The position numbers and the translations under genes were made by a program. The notes beneath the pieces are model-generated. The model was given only the letters and a program-made list of their open reading frames with translations. It did no database searches and was not told the origin of the DNA. This document shows positions 57,159-64,000 of a DNA stretch of 64,000 bases, piece by piece. The stretch spans positions 1-64,000 of the forward strand of contig CALXDP010000008.1 of assembly GCA_944387095.1 (NCBI GenBank), in the 5' to 3' direction. Positions within the stretch are counted from its first letter, which is position 1; each line of letters opens with the position of its first letter. The stretch is from an uncultured Oscillospiraceae bacterium. GTDB lineage: Bacteria; Bacillota; Clostridia; Oscillospirales; Oscillospiraceae.

Positions 57159-58478
57159 ATGAGAGAAGAGAAGATAACGCCGGTGACCGTCATCGGTGCG
57201 GGTCTGGCAGGCTGCGAGGCGGCCTGGCAGCTGGCCCAGCGGGATATTCCCGTCACCCTGCGGGAGATGAAGCCCCAGAAGATGAGTCCCGCCCATCATA
57301 GTGGGAACTTTGCCGAGCTGGTGTGCTCCAACTCCCTACGCTCCGACCAGCTGGAAAATGCGGTGGGGCTGCTCAAGGAGGAGCTGCGCCGCTGCGGCTC
57401 GCTGATCCTGCGCTGCGCCGACCAGACACGGGTGGAGGCCGGGGGCGCCCTGGCGGTGGATCGGGAGGGCTTTTCCCAGGCGGTCACCCAGGCGGTGCGG
57501 GGACACTCCTACATCAACGTGGAAGAAGGGGAGGTGACGGACATCCCGGAGGGGAATGTGGTCATTGCCACGGGGCCGCTCACCTCTGATGCGCTGTCCA
57601 GGGCCATTGCAGATCTCTTCCCGGACAGCCGGTATTTGAATTTTTATGACGCCGCCGCGCCCATTGTCACGTTTGAAAGTGTGGATATGGGCCACGCCTG
57701 GTTTGGCTCCCGGTACGGCAGGGGCAGCGATGACTATATCAACTGCCCCATGAGCCAGGAGGAGTATCTGGCCTTCTGGCAGGAGCTGTGCCAGGCTCAG
57801 GAGGCCCAAGTCCACGGCTTTGAGGACAAGAATGTATTTGAGGGCTGTATGCCGGTGGAGGTGATGGCCCGCCGGGGGATGCAGACCTTGTGCTTCGGCC
57901 CGCTAAAGCCCAAAGGGCTCACTGATCCAAGAACGGGGCGGGAGCCCTTCGCCGTGGTGCAGCTGCGCCGGGACAACGCCCAGGGCACGCTGTACAACAT
58001 TGTGGGCTTTCAGACCCATCTGAAGTGGGGGGAGCAAAAGCGGGTGTTTTCCATGATCCCCGCGCTGAAAAACGCCCAGTATGTGCGCTACGGGGTGATG
58101 CACCGCAACACGTATCTGGACTCTCCCCGGCTGCTGGACCGGTACTACCGGGTGAAGGGGAACGAGCGCATTGTGTTTGCCGGGCAGATCACCGGGGTGG
58201 AGGGCTATGTGGAGTCCACTGCCTCTGGCTTTCTGGCCGGAGTAGAGCTGGCCCACCGGCTGCTGGGCCAGCCGGCTGTGGACTTTCCCAGCCAGACGGC
58301 TATCGGCGCACTGGCCCGCTACATCAGCAATGAGAGTGTGGCAGACTTTCAGCCTATGAACGTCAATTTCGGTATCATGCCCGCCCTGGATCAGAGGGTC
58401 AAGGGCAAGCGGGCCAAGAACGCGTTGCTGTCCCAGCGCTCGCTGGAGATCGTGGACGCGCTGCGAAAAACGCTTTGA
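57159..58478 (+). CDS. trmFO: Methylenetetrahydrofolate-tRNA-(uracil-5)-methyltransferase TrmFO
   Basis: Folate/FAD-dependent enzyme that makes m5U54 in the tRNA T loop. 439 residues: FAD loop VIGAGLAGCEAAWQLA, REMKPQKMSPAHHSGNFAEL, CSNSLRSDQ, and GFQTHLKWGEQKRVF near residues 290-304. ATG 57159 is eight bases after AAAGGA, in the 13-base gap after the HTH gene. It follows topA in many Firmicutes; here the small decayed island separates them. Confidence 0.97.
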   Translation: MREEKITPVTVIGAGLAGCEAAWQLAQRDIPVTLREMKPQKMSPAHHSGNFAELVCSNSLRSDQLENAVGLLKEELRRCGSLILRCADQTRVEAGGALAVDREGFSQAVTQAVRGHSYINVEEGEVTDIPEGNVVIATGPLTSDALSRAIADLFPDSRYLNFYDAAAPIVTFESVDMGHAWFGSRYGRGSDDYINCPMSQEEYLAFWQELCQAQEAQVHGFEDKNVFEGCMPVEVMARRGMQTLCFGPLKPKGLTDPRTGREPFAVVQLRRDNAQGTLYNIVGFQTHLKWGEQKRVFSMIPALKNAQYVRYGVMHRNTYLDSPRLLDRYYRVKGNERIVFAGQITGVEGYVESTASGFLAGVELAHRLLGQPAVDFPSQTAIGALARYISNESVADFQPMNVNFGIMPALDQRVKGKRAKNALLSQRSLEIVDALRKTL

Positions 58479-58492
58479 GGGAGGCTGTTTTT

Positions 58493-59554
58493 ATGAAGAT
58501 CATTGTGGATGCCATGGGCGGTGACAACGCGCCCCAGGCGCCGGTCAGAGGCGCTATACAGGCAATCAGGGAGCTGGGGGCGGAAGTCATCCTGGTGGGC
58601 CGCGGCGAGGAGATCCTTGAGGTGCTCCATGCCGATGGCATTGCCGAGCTGCCTGCGGGGCTGGAAATCACCCATGCGGACCAGGTGGTGGAGATGTGTG
58701 ACAATCCGGCCACTGCGTTCAAAGAGAAGAAGGATTCCTCTTTGACCGTGGGGCTGAACCTGCTGAAGGAAGAGGTGGGGGACGCCTTTGTCTCCGCCGG
58801 CTCCACCGGTGCGCTGCTATCCGGAGCCACTTTGCTGGTCAAGCGTGTGCGGGGTATCCGCCGGGCGGCGCTGGCCCCCGTTGTGCCCACCGGGAAAGGG
58901 GGGGCGGTGCTCATTGATTGCGGGGCCACAGCAGAATGCACCCCTGAGTTTCTGCTCCAGTTTGCCTTTATGGGCAGTTACTATGCCGAGCGGGTGCTGG
59001 GCCGTCCTGAGCCCAAGGTGGGCCTTCTGAATATTGGGGCCGAGCCCTCCAAGGGGACTGAGTTGCAGCAGGAGACCTATCAGCTGCTCAAGAAGGCCGG
59101 AGCGGAAGGCCGGATCAATTTTGCCGGCAATGTGGAAGCCCGCGAGGCGGTGGAAGGGGCTGTGGACGTCATTGTGTCCGACGGCTACTCCGGGAACATC
59201 TTTCTGAAAACCATGGAGGGAACCGGGCTATTTCTGGGACGGGAGATCAAAAAAATGTTCCTGAAAAGCCTGAAGACCAAGATGGCGGCAGTGTTGGTCA
59301 AGGATGAGTTGAAGGCGTTCAAAAAACTCATGAGTGCCGATGAGGTGGGCGGCACCGCCCTGATCGGGATTTCCAGGCCGGTGATCAAAGCCCACGGCTC
59401 CTCTGATGCTTACGCCATGCGCAATGCCATCCGCCAGGCGATGGAGTTCAGCAAGTCCGGCATTATTGAGGACATCACGGAAAACGTATCCCATATGCGC
59501 CTGCCGGTGCGCTCTGCCAGAAGCGACGAGAACACACCTGGAAAAGAAATGTAA
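58493..59554 (+). CDS. plsX: Phosphate acyltransferase PlsX
   Basis: Makes acyl-phosphate from acyl-ACP for phospholipid synthesis. 353 residues with the KIIVDAMGGDNAP start, SAGSTGALL and GGTALIGISRPVIKAHGSSDA near the end. ATG 58493 has GGGAGG upstream. A new promoter follows, so acpP can be expressed on its own. Confidence 0.96.
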   Translation: MKIIVDAMGGDNAPQAPVRGAIQAIRELGAEVILVGRGEEILEVLHADGIAELPAGLEITHADQVVEMCDNPATAFKEKKDSSLTVGLNLLKEEVGDAFVSAGSTGALLSGATLLVKRVRGIRRAALAPVVPTGKGGAVLIDCGATAECTPEFLLQFAFMGSYYAERVLGRPEPKVGLLNIGAEPSKGTELQQETYQLLKKAGAEGRINFAGNVEAREAVEGAVDVIVSDGYSGNIFLKTMEGTGLFLGREIKKMFLKSLKTKMAAVLVKDELKAFKKLMSADEVGGTALIGISRPVIKAHGSSDAYAMRNAIRQAMEFSKSGIIEDITENVSHMRLPVRSARSDENTPGKEM

Positions 59555-59572
59555 ATACAGTCAAAAAAACTA

Positions 59573-59601
59573 TTGACAGTGAAGAGGATTCTACCTATTA
59601 T
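59573..59601 (+). promoter_or_regulatory. Promoter of acpP
   Basis: TTGACA (59573-59578), 17-base spacer, TATTAT (59596-59601), about 36 bases before acpP. Confidence 0.88.
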
Positions 59602-59636
59602 GGTGTCAAAGCTAAGCTAAAAGGAGCTGCGTAAAA

Positions 59637-59870
59637 ATGTTTGAAAAATTGTGCGCGCTTATCGCCGAGCAGTTCGGCGTTGACGCGGATACCGTGACTG
59701 CCGAGACCGCCTTTGTGGATGACCTTGGCGCCGATTCCGTGGATCTGGTGGATCTCTCCATGGCCCTGGAAGAGGAGTTTGGCATGGAAGAGATGGAGGA
59801 AGAGGACATCACTTCCATCACCACGGTGGGAGATCTCTACAAGTATATGCAGGATCACCTGGACATCTGA
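59637..59870 (+). CDS. acpP: Acyl carrier protein
   Basis: 77-residue acidic four-helix carrier of fatty-acid intermediates. The 4'-phosphopantetheine Ser is S34 in DLGADSVDLVDL. AAGGAG upstream of the ATG. A terminator follows, so it may be transcribed alone at a high level while some reads through to rnc. Confidence 0.97.
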   Translation: MFEKLCALIAEQFGVDADTVTAETAFVDDLGADSVDLVDLSMALEEEFGMEEMEEEDITSITTVGDLYKYMQDHLDI

Positions 59871-59883
59871 ACGCAAGCATACC

Positions 59884-59915
59884 GGAAGCCCCGCATCAGG
59901 CGGGGCTTCCTTTTT
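59884..59915 (+). terminator. Intrinsic terminator of acpP
   Basis: An 11-bp stem (GGAAGCCCCGC / GCGGGGCTTCC) with a five-base loop, followed by TTTTT. Confidence 0.9.
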
Positions 59916-59931
59916 CAGAGGAGATCATAAA

Positions 59932-60603
59932 ATGAAAAAACTGGAAGATAAGCTTGGTTATCGGTTTCATGACGCGGGATTGCTGGAGCATGCCCTGACC
60001 CACAGCTCCTACGCCAATGAGCATCGGGGTGTGGGGATCACCAGCAATGAGCGGTTGGAGTTTTTGGGGGATTCTGTGTTGGGACTGATCGTGGCGGAAT
60101 ACCTGTTTCAGACCCACCCGGATATGCCGGAGGGAGAATTGACCCGCACCCGAGCCGCCCTGGTGTGCGAGGATAGCCTTTATGAAGTGGCCATCGCTCT
60201 GAATTTGGGGTCTTATCTGCGTCTGGGCAAAGGAGAGGCCGCGGGCGGTGGCCGGGCCCGCCCGTCCATTCTGGCCGACGCCACCGAGGCTATGCTGGCT
60301 GCCGTCTATCTGGACGGAGGATTTGGCGCCGCCCGGGGGATCGTGCAGAACTTCATCCTGAATCAGGAGCGGGAAAAGGCGGTGGACCGGGACTACAAGA
60401 CCGGCTTGCAAGAGCGTGTCCAGCGCACGCCGGGGAAAAACGTAACCTACCGCCTGGTGGAGGAAATCGGGCCCGACCATGACCGGATCTTTGTCATGGA
60501 GGCGGCAGTGGACGGCAAAGTTGTGGGCCAGGGCCGGGGCCGCACCAAAAAAGAGGCGGAGCAGTTGGCCGCCAAGACGGCCCTGGAGCACATGGATTTT
60601 TGA
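59932..60603 (+). CDS. rnc: Ribonuclease III
   Basis: Double-strand-specific endonuclease for rRNA and mRNA processing. 223 residues: catalytic signature NERLEFLGDSVLGL near 39-52, a second acidic site in ADATEAMLAAVYLDGG, and a C-terminal dsRBD (TGLQERVQRTPGKNVTYRLV, GRGRTKKEAEQLAAKTAL). ATG 59932 with GAGGAG upstream, just after the acpP terminator. In many Firmicutes rnc is followed by smc-ftsY; here smc-ftsY is about 60 kb away. Confidence 0.97.
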   Translation: MKKLEDKLGYRFHDAGLLEHALTHSSYANEHRGVGITSNERLEFLGDSVLGLIVAEYLFQTHPDMPEGELTRTRAALVCEDSLYEVAIALNLGSYLRLGKGEAAGGGRARPSILADATEAMLAAVYLDGGFGAARGIVQNFILNQEREKAVDRDYKTGLQERVQRTPGKNVTYRLVEEIGPDHDRIFVMEAAVDGKVVGQGRGRTKKEAEQLAAKTALEHMDF

Positions 60604-60878
60604 TGTGGAGAATTCTTCTGTAAGAGACAGGCAGGGCCGTTAGTTTTGAAACTGTCGGCTCAGTCTTCCCGTGCAGAAGGGACCCTTGACCGGACAGGGT
60701 GCGCCCGATGTGCTGGAAGGCGGTTCGGGCAGGGAGCCGGCACTTGATGCGGATATGAAACAGCTGCGGAACACATGGCCATTCGGCAAAGGTTGGCAGC
60801 GGGGGTTGTAAAATGATCGCTATTTTGCTATAATATATTGGCAATTTCGCGTGTTCGACTGCGGTTGGGAGGTGTGCT
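60604..60878. other. Intergenic region between rnc and scpA
   Basis: 275 bp. Apart from the scpA promoter at 60806-60834 I see no gene, clear terminator or known RNA fold. Confidence 0.5.
60806..60834 (+). promoter_or_regulatory. Promoter of the scpA operon
   Basis: TTGTAA (60806-60811), 17-base spacer, TATAAT (60829-60834). Confidence 0.7.
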
Positions 60879-61679
60879 GTGGAAGCTCCAGTCTATCACC
60901 TGGAAAAGGTGGTCAAGGCCAGACAAGAGGATATGGAGGACTTCAACGGCCCGCTGGACCTGATCCTGCATCTGCTGAGCAAAAACAAGATTGAAATCCG
61001 GGATATTCAGATCACCCTGCTGCTGGACCAGTACCTGGAGTGGATGGAACGCCGGGAGCAGCTGAACCTGGAAGTAGCCAGCGAGTTTGTCACCATGGCG
61101 GCCCATCTGGTGTATATCAAGACCAGGATGCTGTTATCCATCGAGGATGAGGAGGCCATGAGCGAAATGGAGCAGCTCATGTCCGCTCTGGAGGAGCATC
61201 AGCGCCATGAGAGCTACTTGAAGATCAAGGCGGCGACCCAATCCCTGGCCCAACGCTTTGAATACGGAAGGGATTTCATGGTCAAGCGCCCGGAGCCGCT
61301 GAAGGGAGAGCGGGAATATCAGTATGTACACCAGCCGGGCGACCTCCTCTCGGCGCTGAACACGGCGCTGGAGCGGGTCGGGAATAAACTGCCGCCTCCA
61401 GTACAGGCCTTTGAGGGCATTGTGGGCCGGGAGCCCTATCCGGTGGCGGACAAGGCCAGGGCCATCCTGGATCGGCTGATCCAGTTCGGCGTCACCCGCT
61501 TTCGGGCCCTGTTCCGGAGCAGCCGTAGCCGCTCCGAGGTGGTGGCCACCTTTCTGGCCATCCTGGAGCTGAGCAAGGCAAACCGCATCCATCTGGCTGG
61601 AACGGCGGAGGACTGCACCGTGACCAGCACCGGCCAGGATGCGGACAAGGAGCTGGACGTGACGGTGGACAGCTACTGA
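60879..61679 (+). CDS. scpA: Segregation and condensation protein A
   Basis: Kleisin subunit bridging the SMC heads. 266 residues: N-terminal DFNGPLDLILHLLSKNKIEI (SMC neck-binding helix), a linker with FVTMAAHLVYIKTRMLL, and a C-terminal winged helix (FRALFRSSRSRSEVVATFLA). GTG start 60879 with GGGAGGTG six bases upstream. Followed by scpB after 27 bases. Confidence 0.96.
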   Translation: MEAPVYHLEKVVKARQEDMEDFNGPLDLILHLLSKNKIEIRDIQITLLLDQYLEWMERREQLNLEVASEFVTMAAHLVYIKTRMLLSIEDEEAMSEMEQLMSALEEHQRHESYLKIKAATQSLAQRFEYGRDFMVKRPEPLKGEREYQYVHQPGDLLSALNTALERVGNKLPPPVQAFEGIVGREPYPVADKARAILDRLIQFGVTRFRALFRSSRSRSEVVATFLAILELSKANRIHLAGTAEDCTVTSTGQDADKELDVTVDSY

Positions 61680-61706
61680 AAAAGACCATGCAGGAGGTGA
61701 GCCAGG

Positions 61707-62345
61707 ATGGAGCTCAAGGAGCTGCAGGCGGCCATTGAGGGCATCCTCTTTGCCGCGGGCGATCCGGTGCCGGTGGAGAGGATCTGCCTGGCCCTGGAGC
61801 AGGACCGGGAGACGGTGGACGGCGTGTGCCAGCGTCTGGCCGATGAGTACAGCTATGAGCGGCGGGGAATCCGGCTGGTGCGTCTGGAGAACAGCTGGCA
61901 GATGTGTTCTGCGCCGGAATATGCCTCTGGCATCCGAAAGGCCCTGGAGAGCCGAAAACCTCCAAGGTTATCTCAGCCGGCCCTGGAGGCCCTGGCCATC
62001 GTGGCCTACTTTCAGCCGGTGACCCGGGCCTATATTGAGCAGGTTCGGGGGGTAGACAGCTCCTATACGGTGGGTCTGCTGCTGGAGCGGGGGCTGATCT
62101 GTGAGGCGGGACGGCTGAATGTTCCCGGCCGGCCCATGCAGTTTCGAACCACCAAGATGTTTTTGCGCTCCTTTGGACTGGCCAGTCTGGATGACCTGCC
62201 AGAGCTGCCTTCCTCCACCCAAGAGGGAGTCCAGATGACCATGGAGCTGGAGGCCGCCATTGACCGGTTGCAGCAGCAGGAGACCCAGACTGACGACCAG
62301 CAGACGCCTGAGTCCGGACAGGGAGAGGACGGGGATCGTTCATGA
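61707..62345 (+). CDS. scpB: Segregation and condensation protein B
   Basis: Kite subunit of the SMC-ScpAB condensin. 212 residues with two winged-helix domains: IEGILFAAGDPVPVERIC at the start and QPALEALAIVAYFQPVTRAY (with VRGVDSSYTVGLLLERGLI) in the second. The C-terminus is Gln/Asp-rich. It overlaps the next gene by 4 bases. Confidence 0.96.
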   Translation: MELKELQAAIEGILFAAGDPVPVERICLALEQDRETVDGVCQRLADEYSYERRGIRLVRLENSWQMCSAPEYASGIRKALESRKPPRLSQPALEALAIVAYFQPVTRAYIEQVRGVDSSYTVGLLLERGLICEAGRLNVPGRPMQFRTTKMFLRSFGLASLDDLPELPSSTQEGVQMTMELEAAIDRLQQQETQTDDQQTPESGQGEDGDRS

Positions 62346-62971
62346 GCTGGTGGCTCATTGTCCTGATCATACTTTCCGCTCTGTTCCTGATTGGGCAGCT
62401 TCGGATCGGAGCCAGGATCCGCTATGATACCACGGGCTTGGCAGTGACAGTGATCGCCGGCCCAGCCCGGATCCGGGTACTTCCGGCGAAGGAGGAGCCG
62501 GACAAAACCGAACAGGAAAGTGAGAAAGAAAAAAAGAAGAGGGCGGTAAAGGAGCGGCGAAAGGTGTCCGAGAAGGCAGAGGGAAAGCCGGGCACCCTGG
62601 CCCGGATCATGGACCTGCTGCCGGTGCTGGCCCAGGCCGCTGGAGCGCTGCGCCGGAAGATCCTGATCCATTACCTGAATCTGAAGGTGATATGGGGGGC
62701 GTCGGACGCGGCTGGTGCCGCCATCGGATTCGGACGGGCCCATGCCATCATTGGTATGATCTGGCCTATTTTTGATCATAATTTTCGTGTAAGACGCCAT
62801 GCGTTTCAAGTGGACGTGGACTATGAGGCGCACCGCCCTGAGGTGGCTGTAGATCTGGCCCTGACCATGACGGTGGGACAGGCCCTAGCCTTTGTTCTGC
62901 GGTACGGCGGCAAGGCGCTGATGAGATGGAGCCGGAGCGGACAACGCTCCCAACGAAGACAGGAGGCATGA
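62342..62971 (+). CDS. DUF2953 domain membrane-associated protein
   Basis: 209 residues: an N-terminal membrane helix (WWLIVLIILSALFLIGQL), a strongly charged Lys/Glu linker (about 50-85: KTEQESEKEKKKRAVKERRK), and a domain ending in GKALMRWSRSGQR. The position before ytfJ and the architecture match DUF2953 proteins of Firmicutes, thought to be sporulation-associated from co-occurrence. Function unknown. Confidence 0.85.
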   Translation: MSWWLIVLIILSALFLIGQLRIGARIRYDTTGLAVTVIAGPARIRVLPAKEEPDKTEQESEKEKKKRAVKERRKVSEKAEGKPGTLARIMDLLPVLAQAAGALRRKILIHYLNLKVIWGASDAAGAAIGFGRAHAIIGMIWPIFDHNFRVRRHAFQVDVDYEAHRPEVAVDLALTMTVGQALAFVLRYGGKALMRWSRSGQRSQRRQEA

Positions 62972-62974
62972 GCC

Positions 62975-63388
62975 ATGAGCGAACAGAATCATCCCATCAA
63001 TGAAGTACTTCAGACCACGATGTCCAAGCTGCGGGAGATGGTGGACGCCAATACGGTGATTGGGCAGCCCATTGTCACCCAGGACGGCGTGACCCTGATC
63101 CCGGTGTCCCGCCTGTCCTTCGGATTTGCCACCGGCGGCTCCGATTTCGGCAAGACGCCCGATGTGGGCAAGAACTTCGGAGGCGGCGCGGGCGCCGGCG
63201 TCAATGTGGTGCCTGTGGCCTTTCTCATCGTCAGGGATGGGAATGTCAAGCTGCTGCCGGTGGCGCCCCCCTCGGGGGACAGCGTAAGCCGGGCGGTGGA
63301 GCTGGTGCCTGAAATGTTTGACCGGATCACCGGCTATATTGACAGGAAAACCGGGGAAAAGAGTTGCCCCGAGGATAAGGAAGGCTGA
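62975..63388 (+). CDS. ytfJ: Sporulation protein YtfJ (GerW family)
   Basis: 137 residues. The family core is DANTVIGQPIVTQDGVTLIP, VSRLSFGFATGGSDFG, a glycine-rich GGGAGAGVNVVPVAFLIV, and a KLLPV strand. In Bacillus it is a forespore protein; GerW is needed for some germination responses. Its presence supports a spore-forming lineage. Four bases after the DUF2953 gene. Confidence 0.95.
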   Translation: MSEQNHPINEVLQTTMSKLREMVDANTVIGQPIVTQDGVTLIPVSRLSFGFATGGSDFGKTPDVGKNFGGGAGAGVNVVPVAFLIVRDGNVKLLPVAPPSGDSVSRAVELVPEMFDRITGYIDRKTGEKSCPEDKEG

Positions 63389-63402
63389 ACAGGGTCATAC
63401 TA

Positions 63403-63429
63403 ACTCCCATCTGAAGTTCAGATGGGAGT
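63403..63429 (+). promoter_or_regulatory. Hairpin covering the dacF ribosome binding site
   Basis: ACTCCCATCTGAA pairs with TTCAGATGGGAGT around a single G, a 13-bp arm pair. The GGGAG that serves the GTG at 63438 is in the right arm, and CCTTTTG follows. It may terminate ytfJ or limit dacF translation. Confidence 0.65.
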
Positions 63430-63437
63430 GACCTTTT

Positions 63438-64000
63438 GTGAAGCGTCTGTTTGCAATGTTGGCCGCGGCGGCGATCGCCTTTTCTGTCCTTCCGGCGCAG
63501 GCCCGGGCGGTGAGCACCTCCGCCTCCTGCGCCATTCTCATGGATGCTGACAGCAGGCGGATCCTCTACGCTCAGAATATCCACGAAACCAGGCTGATCG
63601 CCAGCATCACCAAGCTGATGACGGCCCTGGTGGCAGTGGAACAGGAGCCGGACCTGGACCAGATGGTGACCATCCAGCCAGAATGGCTGGGCAGTGAAGG
63701 TTCCTCTATCTATCTGAAGGCGGGGGAGCAGATCACTCTGAAGGGGCTGCTCTACGGCTTGCTGCTCCAGTCCGGCAACGATGCGGCCATGGCCATTGCC
63801 TGCTTTGTGGCAGGGGACGAGGCGTCTTTTGTGGAGCTGATGAACCAGAAGGCCTGGGAGCTGGGGATGGATCACAGCAGCTTTGCCAATCCCAGCGGAC
63901 TCAATCACGAAAACCACTATTCCACCGCCTATGACATGGCGCTTCTGGCCTGTGCCTGCCTGGAAAACGAGACGGTGGCCGAAATCTGCGCCACCCGGTC
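63438..64000 (+). CDS. dacF: D-alanyl-D-alanine carboxypeptidase, DacF type (partial)
   Basis: Low-molecular-weight PBP trimming the fifth D-Ala of peptidoglycan stem peptides. It runs off the window end; 187 residues are visible. GTG start, signal peptide (KRLFAMLAAAAIAFSVLPAQ-A), then the catalytic SITKLMTA (SxxK) near residue 55 and LLQSGNDAAMA (SxN). The KTG motif lies beyond the window. Downstream of ytfJ as in many spore-formers. Confidence 0.95.
   Translation, partial: MKRLFAMLAAAAIAFSVLPAQARAVSTSASCAILMDADSRRILYAQNIHETRLIASITKLMTALVAVEQEPDLDQMVTIQPEWLGSEGSSIYLKAGEQITLKGLLYGLLLQSGNDAAMAIACFVAGDEASFVELMNQKAWELGMDHSSFANPSGLNHENHYSTAYDMALLACACLENETVAEICATR

Noticed and set aside
60604..60805. 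Possible structural RNA between rnc and scpA
   Set aside because: No conserved SRP RNA, RNase P or tmRNA core is visible; the sequence shows no strong pairing by eye.

Overview
This 64 kb window looks like the chromosome of an anaerobic, spore-lineage Firmicute of class Clostridia, most likely the Oscillospiraceae (Flavonifractor / Lawsonibacter / Pseudoflavonifractor type). The DNA is G+C rich by eye, the gene order is typically clostridial (yhbY-nadD-yqeK-LCP-rsfS; scpA-scpB-ytfJ-dacF), and there are sporulation-lineage genes (a SpoIID-domain protein, YtfJ/GerW). It also carries a feoAB operon with the small Cys-rich FeoB-associated protein, and a surface protein with S-layer homology domains. 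The family assignment is inference, because no rRNA is present.

Layout. 1-6.4 kb: the 3' end of a probable smc, then ftsY, rph, rdgB, a small zinc-ribbon protein, yhbY, a fused nadD-yqeK, an LCP cell-wall ligase and rsfS. 6.5-10.6 kb: trpS, tagO/wecA, a UDP-GlcNAc 2-epimerase and a membrane-anchored protein. 10.6-15 kb: mostly small uncharacterised genes, including a three-gene reverse-strand cluster, a YfcE-type phosphodiesterase, a DUF378 protein, an alpha/beta hydrolase and cdd. 15.1-21.4 kb is a metal-homeostasis block: ZIP transporter + ArsR-type repressor (reverse), feoA-feoB-small FeoB-associated protein, then a stand-alone HMA protein and a P-type metal ATPase. Each of the last two is preceded by the same CAATT-N4-AATTG operator-like box. 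21.5-24.8 kb: a response regulator followed by a broken, chimeric gene in which a sensor-kinase N-terminus runs into a repeat/SLH surface protein. 25-38.2 kb: tRNA-Leu and a large reverse-strand glycogen block (glgB-glgC-glgD-glgA, then glgP-GH13-glucokinase-pgi) that covers storage, mobilisation and entry of glucose into glycolysis. 38.5-42.7 kb: a patatin-like lipase, tRNA-Ser and the lysine/peptidoglycan operon asd-dapA-dapB. 42.9-54.2 kb: SpoIID protein-queA-tgt, yajC, a TIGR04086-type membrane protein, greA-lysS, ktrB-ktrA, an rRNA methyltransferase and dprA. 54.2-64 kb: topA, a small decayed island (DUF6809-like remnant plus HTH gene around paired operators), trmFO, plsX-acpP-rnc, and scpA-scpB-DUF2953-ytfJ-dacF (cut by the window end).

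Most of the window is core housekeeping. The parts that deserve attention are the chimeric kinase/SLH gene, a dispersed double-hairpin repeat of which one copy lies inside the smc reading frame, the matched metal operators, the paired palindromes at the decayed HTH/DUF6809 locus, and two long hairpins that bury ribosome binding sites. I see no CRISPR array, prophage, insertion sequence or defence system.
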